A stretch of 64,000 nt of DNA, taken from positions 28,570,224-28,634,223 of the forward strand of contig JACDQD010000003.1 in the NCBI GenBank assembly GCA_019843655.1, given 5' to 3'. Under the pieces are notes generated by a model, which was not told the origin of the DNA, did no database searches, and worked only from the letters and a program-made list of their open reading frames with translations. Positions 50,001-64,000 of the stretch are shown in pieces. The translations under genes were made by a program, and so were the position numbers. This DNA is from Lethocerus indicus (Eukaryota; Arthropoda; Insecta; Hemiptera; Belostomatidae). Positions within the stretch are counted from its first letter, which is position 1; each line of letters opens with the position of its first letter.

Positions 50001-53000
50001 CTGAAACTTAACTCGTCCCCACTAAGACTACGAACAAGGAAAATTATTTAATCTTAAAATCCGACCTTTCCACAAATCCTAATCGTCGATACTTCGTGCC
50101 TAATCTAATCCAATATATCCACTTAATACTTGGAAACGAGACAAAAACCAAGCGGGTATCTTGGACGGGCAGAAGATGGCCGGTGGGCGATAAAAGGAGG
50201 AAAAGCACGGAGCTGGCTGTAATTTTTTTGGGGTTGGAGGCCACAGGGGACCGCGATAAAGGGAGGATCCCTCCCTTAGCCCCTCACTAGCGCCTCCTCC
50301 TGTCCGCCAGATAGAAATCTCGAATAATGGCCCGCCCCGCCTATATATAACGGAAGGGGGGGAACCTCGAAAACTAAAAATAGCAAATCCCGCGACTAAA
50401 TTTCCAATAAAACTTAGGTTGGACAGCCCTAATTGATCGTTACTTTAGAATGCAAACCGCGCGATTCTGTTACTGAGACAATATTCGCCGTGTGCATAGA
50501 AACGATCTTTGCACATCAAATCTATACCGAGCAGTAAGATAATAAGTTATATTTCGGGAATTCGGTTACCAATAATTTTTTTGTAAATTATATTTTAAAA
50601 ACCTAATAATTAGTTTATTAACTAAAACAAGAATGAAGTATTCTGTTTTGGTTGCGGGTCGTGAGAATGCCCCCTGCCGGAAGGCGTATGGACGTATTTC
50701 TTTTAACAGTGAAACCAGATTCACTGTCGTTAAACGTTCCCAGGCACTTGGCTAGGCTCAAAACAAAAAGCGCTGTAAATCATTAATGAACTACGAAACA
50801 TATTTTTTTCACGGTCATCCATCACTCCAATGACGAAGTAATAGCAAATATAATTTATTAAACGGTAAAATCTACGTCTGTCCTCGGGGTCCTTGCCAAC
50901 CTCGCATTCCTGAACCACTCGGATTGTCTGCCAATTGGATTACCTACTTCTGAAGCCGAATACCCCAATTGGCGTTAAGGAGCAGGTTGTTCGGTCGAAA
51001 TAACGTATGCACAGCGTACAGATTATTGGCGGACACGCGTCAAATATTTTAAACGTGAAAAATGTTATTTTCGTAATGGGACAACAAATTAAAATCAAAT
51101 CCCGATCGCTGGCCTCAAACCGGGGGAGAAAATGCGGTTACGATAAATCGATATCTGGGTCACAGGTTCAGGTTTTCAAAATATACGGAAAGACACGCGT
51201 CGAAGTAACAAGGGGTGGAATGTATTTTATCGAGAAAATTGAACAGGAATGGAATGACGAAAACTTTGAAATGGACTGTCTGTTATTTTTAGTCCGAGTG
51301 AGGCTTATCTGGCTTTTATTATCTATTCCATCACGAAAGGTAAATATTCAAAATCAATATCGATAAAATATACGAATATATTCGAGGAAACCCAATGTTT
51401 CTTAGGCAATGAACATTACAAAATACCCTGAGTTGGTATTTTGGTAAGCATGAAAATGGTGAGTTCTTAAAATAGGAAGTTTTGCCGAGATGAAGGCTTA
51501 GAATTCTTGCCTATTGGTGAGCAACGGGAGCTAGGGATAACTCTGTTTGCCGTGCAGGCCTCTAGAATATTTCCTCGATCCCCTCGTGCCAATGACAACT
51601 GGGGCAGGTCAGACGCATAGGAATGGCCTATTCCTGTCCGCTCTCCGGTCAAAGAGACAGGAAGGCACCGATACTAGCCGACGTTCTATTAAAGAGAAAG
51701 GAGCCATCTTATTTTTAATGCGTAATAAAATACCCCAGGAGAGTATACAGGCCCTTTCTCTACTTTCAACCGGTTTAAAAAAAATCTACCAATCTAATAG
51801 CGCAATCCCTCTCGATAAGTGTACCTTTTCAAGTAGTAATTAAAAGCTTCAGTATCAAGAGGCAATTTGGATCGAATTCAACTGAAACTTTTCTCATTAG
51901 TCGTTTTATAGAAGGTAAAAAATAATTCTTATATCTAATATAGTTCCTATAAATCTGCCTCTCTTCTTCGCTCAAATAAGCACAGTTTAATACATACGTG
52001 CACCGAGTTATTGTGAAATGCGTATTGTTAATGTGATGTTATGTGTTATTTATACTTTTTAGTTGTGAATGACAAGACTCAGGGGAGGTACGTTATATTG
52101 CCTAGAGTAAAACAGGTTGACCCTTATTTAGGTGCAACTAATGCTAAATAATAGCATTACCTCGAAACGAATAAATACTAGTTTTCTATATGAATTTGTC
52201 AAAATTAATTTTAAACTGTTTCAGCTCCAGGCACAGTTACGATTCCCGAGGCACCTGTGTCAAATTTCTTCTTTCTGTGTGGGCCCACAAGATGAAAGTT
52301 GGGTGGTACACGCTTCTTAAGTCGAATACCTGCATGCTGCGCAGTAAAAAATTAGACCCGTGTCGGTTATTTATTCGGGATTTTAAAAAGGAAAGAACAG
52401 GTCGGAAGGAGCGGATTTCATGTCTGAAAAAGGGGACAGGTTAAAAGAGGACGCGGCGTTTTCTCTCTCCGACTTTCACGCCTAGCCCAGAGAGCCCATC
52501 CCAGCGCCCCGTCCCACTATTCGCACACAGAAGAAGATACAACAACTGATGAAAAAATAGCACTTTCTAAAACACTTTTAAGATTCTTTGTCAGTTGCGC
52601 AGTTCCTGGAATTCAATTATGCAATGCACAGCTACACCTGTACCTGTACCTTTCACCTGTCGGCGAAGATGATTTCGGTCCACAACCGCCTGTTTCGTGC
52701 CGCCGGCTTTCTCAATATTCGGTTGTAAATCTTATACGTCACTAGAACTACAAGAAAGTTGATATTTACGTCAGAAACGTATGTCTGATAAGATTATACA
52801 GAAATGTATAATAAAACGAAAACAATATTTTAAATGATCAATGTTTATTGTTTCCAAAGAATCCACTTTAAGAATTTCCATACATTACAAACAAGAATCA
52901 AGACTCAGAAGGAAAAAGATACTATTGAAGAAGTGGTTGAACACCATAGTTAGGCTTGTTTAAACCTAAGCTTTCAAATGGATTACAAAACATGTAATTG

Positions 53001-54529
53001 TAATGTTAGATCCGACAGACAGACCACATAACTTTCATTTCCACACAACAACTATTCCAGAATGGGATTAGGAAATAAGTCATACAATTTGGTTCTATTG
53101 TGATCCAGAACGGTCACATATTTGAACGAGCACTGATTAATCTGTCAAAAAGTTGACATTTTTCACTATTGTCAATTTGACCCGAAATTGTAATCTGTTA
53201 ATAGTGTAACAATTTTGTAGCGCATTTCTGAACTTTCACAAACACCAGAAAGATGTAATTATAGGTAACCGTTTCCCTCCAGTCCATTTCACTTATATAA
53301 GGTTTCTAAAAGGAATGTTCGTTCCATTAACATTCCGAATCAACTCTCTTACAATATCTGCAGTCATAAATTTCAGATTTTTATCACTTCGAGTCTACCT
53401 TTCATATCTAATAGATGCCTTTACTACTAGCAATAATCCCAACCCACGGAGTTTTATCAATAGTGCTTATAAATACTCCAAGCAAAATAGTCCATAATTT
53501 TTCCCCGGTGACGAAAATGAAATTCGGGAGCCAGAAATGTGCTCAGATCTCAATTAAAAATCAAGTTTATTAAATCCGACAGCATTAATTCAGTTGAAGA
53601 GCCAAACTTCTGCCGATCCTATTTGGCAGAATTCCCTCGAGATCGCCGAGTATATTTGAATAGGGGAAAAGAACAGTACATTTTGAATGCTTCGGCGGGA
53701 ACTTCTGGTCGCGAAAGTTCAGGAATTATTTGTTTTGAGCCGCGATGTGCTTGAAAGAAGTTCGGGAGGAATCGGACCGGCTAAAAATCGGGCCTCATAA
53801 CGGAGGGGGAGAGACGGAAAATGACTTCATTAACTTTCAACGACTTCTGCTTTTAATCGGGACCGGCAAAGAGCCGGGGGTTTCATTGTACTCGAGTAAT
53901 GAACAACCCCCTAAGGTTTGTTGGCTCGATTCGGATTGACATCCGAGTTAATAATTCAGGCAAACAGCATTATCTTCACAGTGATGAGTATACTGTTATT
54001 TAATAAGTCAACAGAGCGAACAGACCAAAGGCATAACGGCGATAACGTACACTTGGATTATTTCTACAGGCTATACAGCGGTACTCGCGGCAATATAAAC
54101 TTTAAACTACAAATATTCGGAGAAAACAAAAAAAAATAATAAATACTTCTGAAGTGCATGTTTTCGTGCTGACAGGAGCACCCTCAGGAGCCATTTTACA
54201 TAGATAATAGATCCGTCAGTGAAAGCAATGTTTTCCAGCCTCGTCTCTGACAATTCACTGAAAGAGATTGAGGTAAAAAAGGTTCTTTTCTGCTGCCTCC
54301 GGAAAATGAATAAATTACTCCTTTTCCATGAACATGCTTTCTTCATATATAGAGCGCTCGCCACTTCGTATTTGTTACCGGCATCTGTGGAACAGTTGAT
54401 ACGGAAGAACAAACTACCAAACTGAATTTTAATAACTATACAGGAGCGCCTCCCTCCTTCAGGTAAAATTTCGATTGAAGGGAATGTTGAAATTGGAGGG
54501 GAAGTTCGAGGGGGCCGGCCATTTGGGTC

Positions 54530-54556
54530 CGGCACAGCTCAGTGATTAAAGCAGCT
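54530..54556 (+). mobile_element. tRNA-like A-box fragment, possible SINE 5' end
   Basis: CAGCTCAGTGATTAAAGC closely matches a tRNA D-arm/A-box sequence (TGGCTCAGTGGTTAGAGC type). No B box follows at the expected distance, so it is not a working tRNA gene; a 5' SINE remnant is most likely. Confidence 0.35.
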
Positions 54557-57500
54557 CGGTGCGCGGTAAACGCATGAATTAATGATGAAGGTGTTAACAA
54601 CATGATTTTCCCATTATCGTGCACTACCTAACCTAAGGAGAACAATATACTGTGTATACGTTAATGTACGCTAGTCATCCGGGTGAGTAGTACGAAAACA
54701 AATTCCGGGATTGAGTTAGTAAATATCCATTTTTGCGAAATATAATTCCACAGTCCCAGGAAGTAAAAATACACTGGGTCGGCAAAAGTGTTTTTGTCGG
54801 ACCGAACTTAAATTATTTTCTAAATATGAAGTTCTATAAAATAAAACGATACTCATTACTACCGATTAAGATTGAAACAAAGGATTTTATTGAATTTTTT
54901 ACTAAAAAACGATGTTCTTATAAACTTGTATTTAAATAAATTAGTATTAATTTATTTAACGCAGCGTGTAGAATTATTTTTTCATATACCAAAATATTTT
55001 CGGGGTATACGAAAAAATAACGCGTTTGGTCTTCATTTAACAACAAACCGTCATAATAATTTACAATAGGCAATTTATAACTAATTATAGAAATTATCTA
55101 CGAACCCTTAGATATTTGGTGAGAAGGGGAGGAGAGAACTGGAGCGGAGTGAAGGATATGGGTCGGTCGCCAATGTCGTTCACCCCAACTGCTGCTATAT
55201 ACAACAGTGCCAGCCTTCGCCTATTGCTTACTCTCTCATCGCCCCATTAAAGTACCTTCGGATTTCAGTTCTCCGCATTCGGAGGTCGAGTGAAACTTTC
55301 GATTGAAACACCTCATGTCGCAAGATTGAATAAAATATTAAAATGATCTCTTCTTTTATGGGGAATAAACCGAGACATCTCGGCCCGCAGGAAGTCACTC
55401 TTGTTGTACGAAAAATTAGAATTAAAAATCTCAGATAATGAAAAACGCCCCAAACTCACACAATCTACAAAAAAAACCCTACAAATAAATAAGCAAAGGA
55501 GGAAAAGAAGGAAATATGTAGTCAATTACCCGCTAGATGCACTTTCCTTTACTGAGCAAAATTTTCTTCAACTATATATTTCAATGAATAACGTACGCCT
55601 TAAAAAATACATTGAAAGTCTAATAATAATCAAATGGCGGAGAGATATAGATTTCGTCGAGCGAATATTCAGTTTCGGGTTAGAAGATAGGGTATGACAA
55701 ATCGTTGACCGTATCCTACATTCTAGATTTTAAAGATTTATCTTCTTTACATGAATCCAATAAATTTGTGAAATAACTTTCATTCTATCTTTGTAGCCCA
55801 CCGGGTATTTTCATATTTGTAGTGTGACGATTCCTGATATAGCAAGGATGAAAATGCGACGGGCTAGGGTGTTGTGCAACGGGCGGAGAGTACGCACAGA
55901 ACGGAATGATTTTAATGAAGGAAGCCCGCTCGGGAGCGAGTGGCAGAGCGTGATGAGGTGAATAGAGTATTTCCTGTGACGCGTCGGAAGGGGGTGGGCG
56001 TGGACAGAGCCACCCCAATTAGCCCCCTCAGACTAATTCTGGAGCACAATTCTCCTCTTAACCGGCTCATTGTCCTCCTCCGGAGGGCGGACAGATAAAG
56101 GACACTGGGTCAAAGTGGAACCGGCTCTCCGTCCAATCTCAACCGCCCTAATCCTAGTCCTTCCTTCAACACTCTTCTGCTGTGTATAGGCTGTAATAAA
56201 CATCCGTACACTCCTAAATTTAAAAAATGTCCCACAAATTTAAATCCCTCGAATTACCGTGCACATCCTGACTCATTATTCCTACAAATATTTCTCCGAC
56301 AGTTGAGGGCTGAAATAAATGCAAAAAAATTAATAGTTTGCGGCCTTCTCGATTCCAAGTCATTGAAATGCATTCCGGAACGAGCGTTTAATGCTGTACG
56401 ACGTTTTACAAGGTCTACTTTTTGCAATGCGTTAGATTCCTGCACGGCCGCGGGTGTCGTCATCGCTTTTAAGTGCTGTTCGTTCAGTGCGCACCAGCAT
56501 ATAAGTTCAGTCGAAACCGATATTGGAAAATATTTTCCTCCCCGCTTTCTCAATAATTGGTCCGGTCTATTGTCATGTTACTACCTTCAACGATATTAAA
56601 ATAGCGATATTCCTTTAAAACTCGGACTTATGGAGAAGTCCGCCCAGTGGCAACAGCCGTGGTGTATTGAAAGAAAAAAATTTTTTCTCCTATCCGGCAG
56701 CGTAGGAACATGCAATGTTGTGTACTATAGTAAAAAAAGAAACTTTCTATGCATAGAACGCGTACATAATTATTATCGTAACATTATTATTAATAACTAT
56801 TATCCAAAATTCTTCCCAGCAGTTATGCGTTCTTAGATCATCGTAGCAGCGGTAGGGTAGTACGAATTAATTACATTTTTAAAATTTAATTTCCCATTTT
56901 CGAAAATATTATACGCTATTAACGCTCTTCGTAATTTGAGAGTTAATTCGTGCTTAATTAAAAACGAACCAGGCGTGAAGGCGAAAGCGATACGCTTTCT
57001 GAAGCGTGCCTTACAACTTATAACGGAACCATCCCTCGGAATTGGACATGAAAAAGTCTCGAACCGAGTAACATCTCTCTTAATTCTATCTTCAAAAGGT
57101 TTTCAGAGGTCTGTCCATCCTTTTTTCCAATCACAAAAGTCCTATTAGGCACCCTCCCACTCGGAGAAGTATTTCTCTTTCTTAGTTGAAATTGAGCAAT
57201 ATAATATGGTGAGGAAGAGTTCATTGACTAAGACGGGTGTTGAGCCGTTTGAAGCAGAACTTATTGAAAGCCAATTGAAAATAAGTTAACAACGTTGTCG
57301 TCTCACGTACAAAACAACTCTGTGTATTATTAACTTATAACTTATCCTTTCCATGTAACATAACTAATATTTTCTAATAACTGAGGTCTGTTTTAAGACT
57401 GCCAGTGGTCACGAATGGCAGATCAGAGACACACATCTCTAAATGGTTAGTTAACGATTTTGTTAGTTTTCCCCCCTATTTTTTTTCTATGTGTTTTATG

Positions 57501-59948
57501 TTTTGTTTAAATAAGATTTTGTGTTCCAATCTGAAATTTTGTTTTTTCAGTGAATAAGTAAAAATACAGTGAAATATTATATTACTTTTCATGATACGAT
57601 ATGCTAAATAAAAGTAATATTCTTCTTGGAAATCCTTCGAAAGAACTCGTACTGACAATAATTCCTATTTCAAACTGGATCTTGTAAACAATTCTTATTA
57701 TATTTATTATTTTAGATATTTAAATCCTAAACGTGTGGAAACAAATCAGTGGCGTTCTGGAATATAATATAAGCGACCTAATGTGCTAGATGACAACTTA
57801 TTTCCACCCAAATAGTAGAAAAACCTGGAAAAGTAAAATAAAAATAAGATGTAAAATCCGCAATCTTGTGCAGAGAAAAGAGATAAGACACGCCGCCGTA
57901 TACAAACTCCGAAACCGTCCAGTTACAGAAAAAGGAAATGCGCCGCAAAATAACATTCTGAAGGTATCATTCTCCCCACTGGGGACGCCATTGTTTCGCA
58001 AAAGTATTAAATAATAAATTTGTATAATCAAAGTAATAATATTATATATTGAAAGATATTGATTCTTACAGTTCGGCTTCTGGATGTTTCAGTATATTTT
58101 CACATGTGTGATATGTATATTTTTTCAAGTATAGGTGGGTTTGGGCGTTTTTCAATGATCGGAAATCATTAATTAGACGTTTTGTGGACTTCTCATGAAT
58201 TCAATTTTCCTGATGATAATATAAATAATAATGAAATGAACGCAGGATTTCTGTGCCAGCTATTCGGCCGTTGGTCATTAAACGGTTGGCCGACCACGCT
58301 CACGAGAGGGACGCGTCCTCTGCCGCCCTGCCCAAATGGACACTGCACACGGATACACAAAAAATGATTTCTACGCTTTTCAGCCGCAAAACCACCTCCA
58401 TGAATATTACATGGGATTCACAAGCGTGTCCCTCGGAGGTCTGAAAACCGCGTGGATAAACCGAAGCGCTGTAGGATTTCGGTTTCAAAAATAAACCGCG
58501 TTTTCAAACGAAGTTGAACCAGACACGGTCCACCGAGCAGGATAGAATTATCTATCCCGGTTTTTATTATTTAATATTTTCCAGCATTATTACATTTTCA
58601 TTTTGATTTATTATAGTAACATTGTCGAGCTGCGCTGAGTTACTCAGTTCCAAGTTCAGTACTTTAATCATTTACTGATAAACCAATAATTGTGCACTGT
58701 CTGTTATAATTTTTATTATAGCATACTTTCTTATTCGTGTATTTTAATTCATTTAAATCTGTCCTAGTTTATTTGTTCTGATACAAAAAATGAATACGTT
58801 TTTATCAAGAAAGAATTTCACGCTGTCTATTCATAGCGTCGTCGTCTCCACTCATCGTTATACTGTCGGCGTTAATAATGCTGAAGCCAAACTTTTTATG
58901 CATTCAAAACGGAACAAAAGGTGACCCGAAGGGACGAATACAAATCATACGCATAAAGAATCCGTGCTGTCCGAAGACGAATGAACTCAAAAATATTATC
59001 TTTACACAAAGAAATGTTGAGGTTTGGAGCCAGTCGGTTATTTCAGAAAATACTTATTACTATTTTATATTGTTAACGATGTAAAGTTTTAAAACGATTT
59101 GTAAATTTCCTTTACAAATAGAAAAACAGAATTTTCATGGGTATCTCAGATATCCAGAAACCTAGTCTTCGTCTGTGTGGCCAACAGAAGCTAGTTCGTG
59201 TTGCCCGGTGTTTACAAATACATGATAATACCAAATCAACATCGACAATGCTCTATATCCAAAACATACAACTGCTTAGCTCACGGATCCGTTTTTAGGC
59301 TGTTTATCCGCCTTCAAGTCTTCCCATCGTTTAATTTTCCGCACACCGAAATATGTATTCCGGGACAGCAAATAATGCCTCCTATCCTGTACGGAGATTC
59401 ATTCGGATATACCAACGGGATAGTATACAACATGAGCTGTAGAAAATCAAGTGGAAATAAAGTGGATTTCAATGTTATCCCAAGTACGGTAAGAAAGTAT
59501 TTCTAAGCGAATATTTGGACTCTAAATAAATAAGAGAAGTGGGGTTTTAAGCTGTTTCCTGAGGAGGGTTGGGAGGTCCTGACGGATACACAGCGTCAGG
59601 CACCAAGGACTAGGTTAATTGAGAAATTGGTCTATCCGCCACCACCAATTGCCCAACAACCCGGCCCTCTCCACGTTTAATTGTCAATTAAAATAAATTG
59701 GGGCCAAACCGATGAAACAAACAGACTGGCGCGGATCGACTAGCGGATACATAAAGGGGAAAAACACCCAATAATAAGCGTTAAACAGCAGCGCTTCTAA
59801 AAACGTCTAGAAAGCAATAAATATTTTGTTGTATTAAAACTATAATATTCTAAAGCCAGTAACAAGAGGTACCATTGAAGAGGCGAAACAAGAAACAAGA
59901 AGCCTTGACATCTAATTATAGCTCGCCCAACAGTACCTCGCCACCTCC

Positions 59949-59965
59949 TCCACTGAGGTCCCGAT
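59949..59965 (+). repeat. 17-bp word shared with 9332-9348
   Basis: Second exact occurrence of TCCACTGAGGTCCCGAT. Confidence 0.35.
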
Positions 59966-61961
59966 GACGTAACATCTCATATACTGCGTCACCCATGACG
60001 ACACCGTTCGGACAATAGGTGACACGTGTGTCTAATACAAGCAAATTTTATCAAATTTCTCAGAACTAACATTTATTCACAGCCGTTTAAACGTTCCCAC
60101 TGCTCCTTCCGAACGTTTCCACATAAGGGTTCATAGAACAAACGCCTATCGTTTATAAGCCTATCACACTTTATTATACCCAATTTATAAAAATATAATC
60201 AGCAAATACTAACAATTATAGACACGAATTGTTACCCAACAAATTATAATGGGTATTGCCAAGCAAAAGAGAAATAATAAAACAATTATTACCTTCCCTC
60301 AGTAAAGCTTTTTGAAAAACAAACCAGAGTCAGAAATCGCTTACCTGTAACAGAAAAAAAACATACTATAAACCACAAGTTATCACAGATTTATAACACA
60401 AATAAAATAGAATCCATAAGATCTTATTTAAGGCAGAAGATGTTGAAACTCCTTAGGAATGACACTTGAAGTAGTGAAGAAAAGGCCTAGGTTCATTTAT
60501 TACTCGTTCGAAAGCGGAATGAAAATATTGAAATTACAGAAGAATTGTAATTACTGAATTATATAGGTTCTACAGCCAAATAACGAAAGGTTTTACAGTA
60601 TAGTATCCTCCTTCGCCAGACGTGACCGTCTCGGTTCGGCTCTCCCGACAGCGAATTACAACCGGAAACGCGTACACGGAGGGGAAACTGCATCGAAGCT
60701 TATTCTTTCGGAGAGGGTTTTCGCCGGCATTTCGATACGAGCATTCTAAATACCCTGGGAGAAATCGGCCACCAGGAACGTGGAGTTGGCGGCGGATCGA
60801 TGATAAAAAATGAGGGAGGCGGGGGCGGGGAGTTAACGCAATTTTAGCGTCCTCAAATTAGCGGCCATTTTAAAATATAAACCCAAAATGTAGCGGGCCT
60901 TCTCCCGCCCCCTGCAATTATGCAGGGTAATCGATTGTACATAGCGGGGGAGGGGGGTGGTTCCCTCAATTAGGCGTTACCCCGCCATCCTCCCTTCAGC
61001 CCTGTCCACCGATAATTGGGGCCTAAATACATACAGCGTTTTGAAACGCCGCCCTCGCATATAACAAACAAACGCCGACGATTTTAGCCCCACCGCCGGT
61101 AAAAAGTCCATTTATGTTAATGGTCGTTTAAAGCGGCACAGAAGAATTTATACGAAAATCCCCGAACCGTTAATTCGCGGACCATTTTTAGATATTACCC
61201 AAATAATGACCATCCGAGAAGTTTAGTTTAACAGCGCTTAACAGGCCAGACCTTTTTTCTTCTCATTGACATTTACAAATCAATTATTACAATTGTAAAT
61301 GCTCATATATAACAGTATTGCACTTTTTTTGATTGGTTTTCCAATATAAGCACCCATAATCTGTATGGTAGGTTGAACTATCCCTGGTTAATACGGATAA
61401 TTGAACTGAATCGAATCAAAATGATAAATGTTCTTGAACATAACGAACATATAGTTAATAAATAAAATCAGTTTTCTTTGACGAAATGCTTACATCATAT
61501 TACTGGTTAACGATTGGAAAAAGCTAAACTTTAAATACAGAAGCTACAGGCTAAGGAATATAAATATAATTATTTCTCCAACGTACTCTATAGTGGTATT
61601 AAAAGAAAATCAGCCAAGACAAAGAAAACAGCGAATTGCCACAGTAATTCCAGAATAATTGTCGCCATTGAGTAAATTGAATAACTGTGTTAATAGTTTT
61701 AAATAAATATTTTTGTCGATAGCAACATATACGTAATCTGGGTACTATCAAAAACCTCTTTTTCTTAATTCAATAACTAGTTTTACAGTAGAGTTACTAA
61801 TACTCGGTAACAGATAAATCGTAACTACGCTCTCGGCTGGCTCGGCGACCGATGGGAGACTAAAAATAGCCGCACACTGCGAACATCGCTCAGGTGGATC
61901 ACGTCAGACGCCGATTCCTTACATCGATACGCGCCATTCCAGCCGAGCACACGAAAATCAT

Positions 61962-61971
61962 CCCCCCCCCC
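61962..61971. repeat. C run (10 bases)
   Basis: Ten C on the plus strand. Confidence 0.9.
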
Positions 61972-63561
61972 TTCCAATATCCACTCTAGGACTAAATGCG
62001 CTTTCACGCTACGCCAAACTCAATTCCACCGCAGATTTATGAGACGAGCCGCATGCTCTGTATATAGGAACACGCCTAGGGGATCTAAAAATACTTGTGG
62101 GGAAATACCACAATAGGTATACGCCGGTGGAGACCGGCCACGAATATCCGAATCGCCAATCCACTACAGGAATTGATTCAATTAGTCCGAGTTCAAAGGA
62201 CTTTATAATATTTATAACTAGACAATTATAAAGTAATTTTCATCGCTGTCCTGTCTCGGAGCGAACAAAAGAGATATACGATAAAGCCGATAATATTCCG
62301 AACCATATAGAGGGGTTAAATTTTGGCTAATTAATGTTCATGTCAAAGTGGGAAAGTACAACTCCGATATTCTTTTCGGAAGTATAAAAAGGACGATAAC
62401 TTTTATGTTATTGTCAAAACCCGATGGACGATACTTAATTAAATTTTAACCTAGAAGAATCGGACAGTTTAATGACCATTGATATGAATTTTTTCAGACA
62501 GCGTGTTTTAACAAAAATACTAACGGTTTTTATTACTGATGGCGCTCCATCAAACCGGCGGACAAATGTTGTGAGAATTATTCTGTCCAAATTTTATATT
62601 AAGGCGGTCGGAGGAAGAAACTGGCACTGTTCCAGTGTCCGGATCCCTCCCTGAATACATTTCGCGTTGGATCCCGCCTTTCTATTCAGACCGACTTCCT
62701 CCGGTTAAGGCTTCCACTTCCGAACCCGCAATTCAAAATGTGCCCTTCGTACTAACGCAATCACTTTAAATAAACTTATCTATCGTGTAAAATGTAATAA
62801 TAATATACAAACATAAAAATACAAATTTCAACGGGTGCATCGAGAAACGGATACATTCCGTAGAGACAGAACTCAAAAATTATCGGAAAAACAAAAAGAG
62901 GAAATCATACGTTCGCAGAAACAGAACCGATTGTCCCAAACAATATTATTAAAAAAAGATTTAGTTTTATTTTATATTATTTTATTATAATATCGGGGTA
63001 ACGTATTATAACTTGATTATTCTGCAAAGATATTATTCATAAAGATTTTCGCTCCTGGACATACTAACTCGAGGTCGGAACTGTTCAGAAAGCCTAAAAT
63101 TAGCCACACTTGAAGAGGATGAGGGGACTAAAAATTGCTCTGTCGGCTAGAACATTATATGCGGAGAACGTTGGAACGGAATATTTTGGAAAATTGAATT
63201 AATTAAATTCTTACTGAGCCCAAAATAGGCGACCGCCCGGGGCGTCTGCAGAGCCACGATTATTCCTATTATCGAACGTGAAACGTGCACTAAATGACTA
63301 GGACAAATAAACGAGCGCCGGATATACTGTTACCGAAGTTAGGCGACGTTGGGCACGGACTGACTGGGCAACCGGTTGCGGTCCAGTACCGCGGCCTCTT
63401 CAGGTAAGCACCTGTTCAAAACCTGTAATGAATCCCCTTGACGGGATATATAATATTTTATTTCGTAATACAATTTTTAACGATTTAATGAACCGTGTAA
63501 GTACGAAAGTAATATGTCGAATACTTCAGGTCGATACCCGATCGAGAAGTGACAAAACAAC

Positions 63562-63593
63562 AGGAAAAAACTAGTTTTCCTAGTATTTTTCCT
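63562..63593. other. AT-rich imperfect hairpin
   Basis: AGGAAAAAACTAG pairs with CTAGTATTTTTCCT apart from one mismatch or bulge, with a five-base loop. No function is assigned. Confidence 0.4.
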
Positions 63594-64000
63594 AACTAGT
63601 TATCTATAATATAACATGAATTAACCACATTCGTATGTGATTCCTATTCGTTATTCATTCATTGCTTCGATAATAAATGTGACGGTTATACCTAAAATAA
63701 AACGCTTATGAGTGATGCTCGCATTTCCCTATTATTCATTTAGACGAACACATTTTTTGTAAGAAACTAATTGAAATAGAAAAAAGTAGTATTTATGCGT
63801 GAATTGAATAAATTAATAATTACAAAAATAATACATAACCCAGAAATTTTAGGAACTCACAAACCACGGAAGATAAAAAAAAAACTCGGTGTGTTTAGCA
63901 GAAACAGACCTTACCATTGTTTACCAGCGTTTAATAAATAGGGCATTGCGGACCTCATTTAAATTTATAATGAGCAGTTTCAGAACACAGAAAAAAGCCC

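Larger units (their letters stand above)
45001..64000. other. Upstream intron or 5' flank, last part; no exon recognised
   Basis: AT-rich noncoding sequence alternates with GC-rich patches near 46500-46720, 50150-50400 and 60600-61150. It contains a tRNA-like A-box fragment at 54530-54556, a C run at 61962-61971 and short inverted repeats. No coding exon, RNA gene or transposase was recognised. If the Rbfox transcript starts farther right, the whole stretch is intron. Confidence 0.55.

Noticed and set aside
51007..51366. 119-codon plus-strand frame
   Set aside because: No domain or conserved motif; AT-rich surroundings; likely chance.
59198..59506. 102-codon plus-strand frame
   Set aside because: Looks protein-like in composition but matches no family I know and has no supporting signals.
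1..64000. Search for tRNA, rRNA, snRNA, CRISPR, bacterial operons and viral genes
   Set aside because: None found; tRNA-like signals are isolated A or B boxes in SINE-type contexts.

Overview
The window looks like a piece of arthropod nuclear genome, probably insect; I cannot name the species. Genes have introns with canonical GT-AG borders, noncoding DNA is long and AT-rich with GC-rich patches, and CG dinucleotides are frequent throughout, as in sparsely methylated arthropod genomes. I see no bacterial-style gene packing, no CRISPR array, no rRNA and no convincing tRNA gene.

The only gene I can support is the RNA-binding splicing regulator Rbfox (Drosophila Rbfox1/A2bp1; vertebrate RBFOX1-3), on the minus strand. 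Three exons are visible, in transcript order: 18591-18237 (355 nt; Ala-, Pro- and Gln-rich low-complexity N-terminal region), 1170-901 (270 nt; Gly/Ala- and Gln-rich linker, then the first half of the RRM with [21 protein letters not shown] in two overlapping pieces) and 474-421 (54 nt; QFGVILDVEIIFNERGSK). The exon carrying RNP1 (GFGFVTF) and the C-terminal part must lie beyond the left edge. Exons for the extreme N-terminus and the 5' UTR were not recognised and probably lie to the right, possibly outside the window.

Layout: 1-420 intron; 421-474 exon; 475-900 short intron (426 nt); 901-1170 exon; 1171-18236 intron of about 17 kb; 18237-18591 exon; 18592-64000 about 45 kb with no recognisable exon, either an upstream intron or 5' flanking DNA. 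The 17 kb intron holds two nonautonomous hAT-like DNA elements (1309-1918 and 17076-17840), a tRNA-derived SINE, a perfect X-box (RFX-type) motif at 2703-2716 and several dispersed repeats. The 45 kb region holds SINE-like fragments, microsatellites, a 27-base C run and other copies of the dispersed repeats.

The most consequential observation is a probable one-base discrepancy in a five-base C run at 18567-18571 (GGGGG in the sense strand) at the start of the 355-nt exon. Removing one base would make the exon 354 nt, in phase with both neighbouring exons, and would join an upstream MVQAGMG reading to the YAAQFAQNG reading. I found no evidence for a wholly new biological system. Most of the long open frames in noncoding DNA look like chance.
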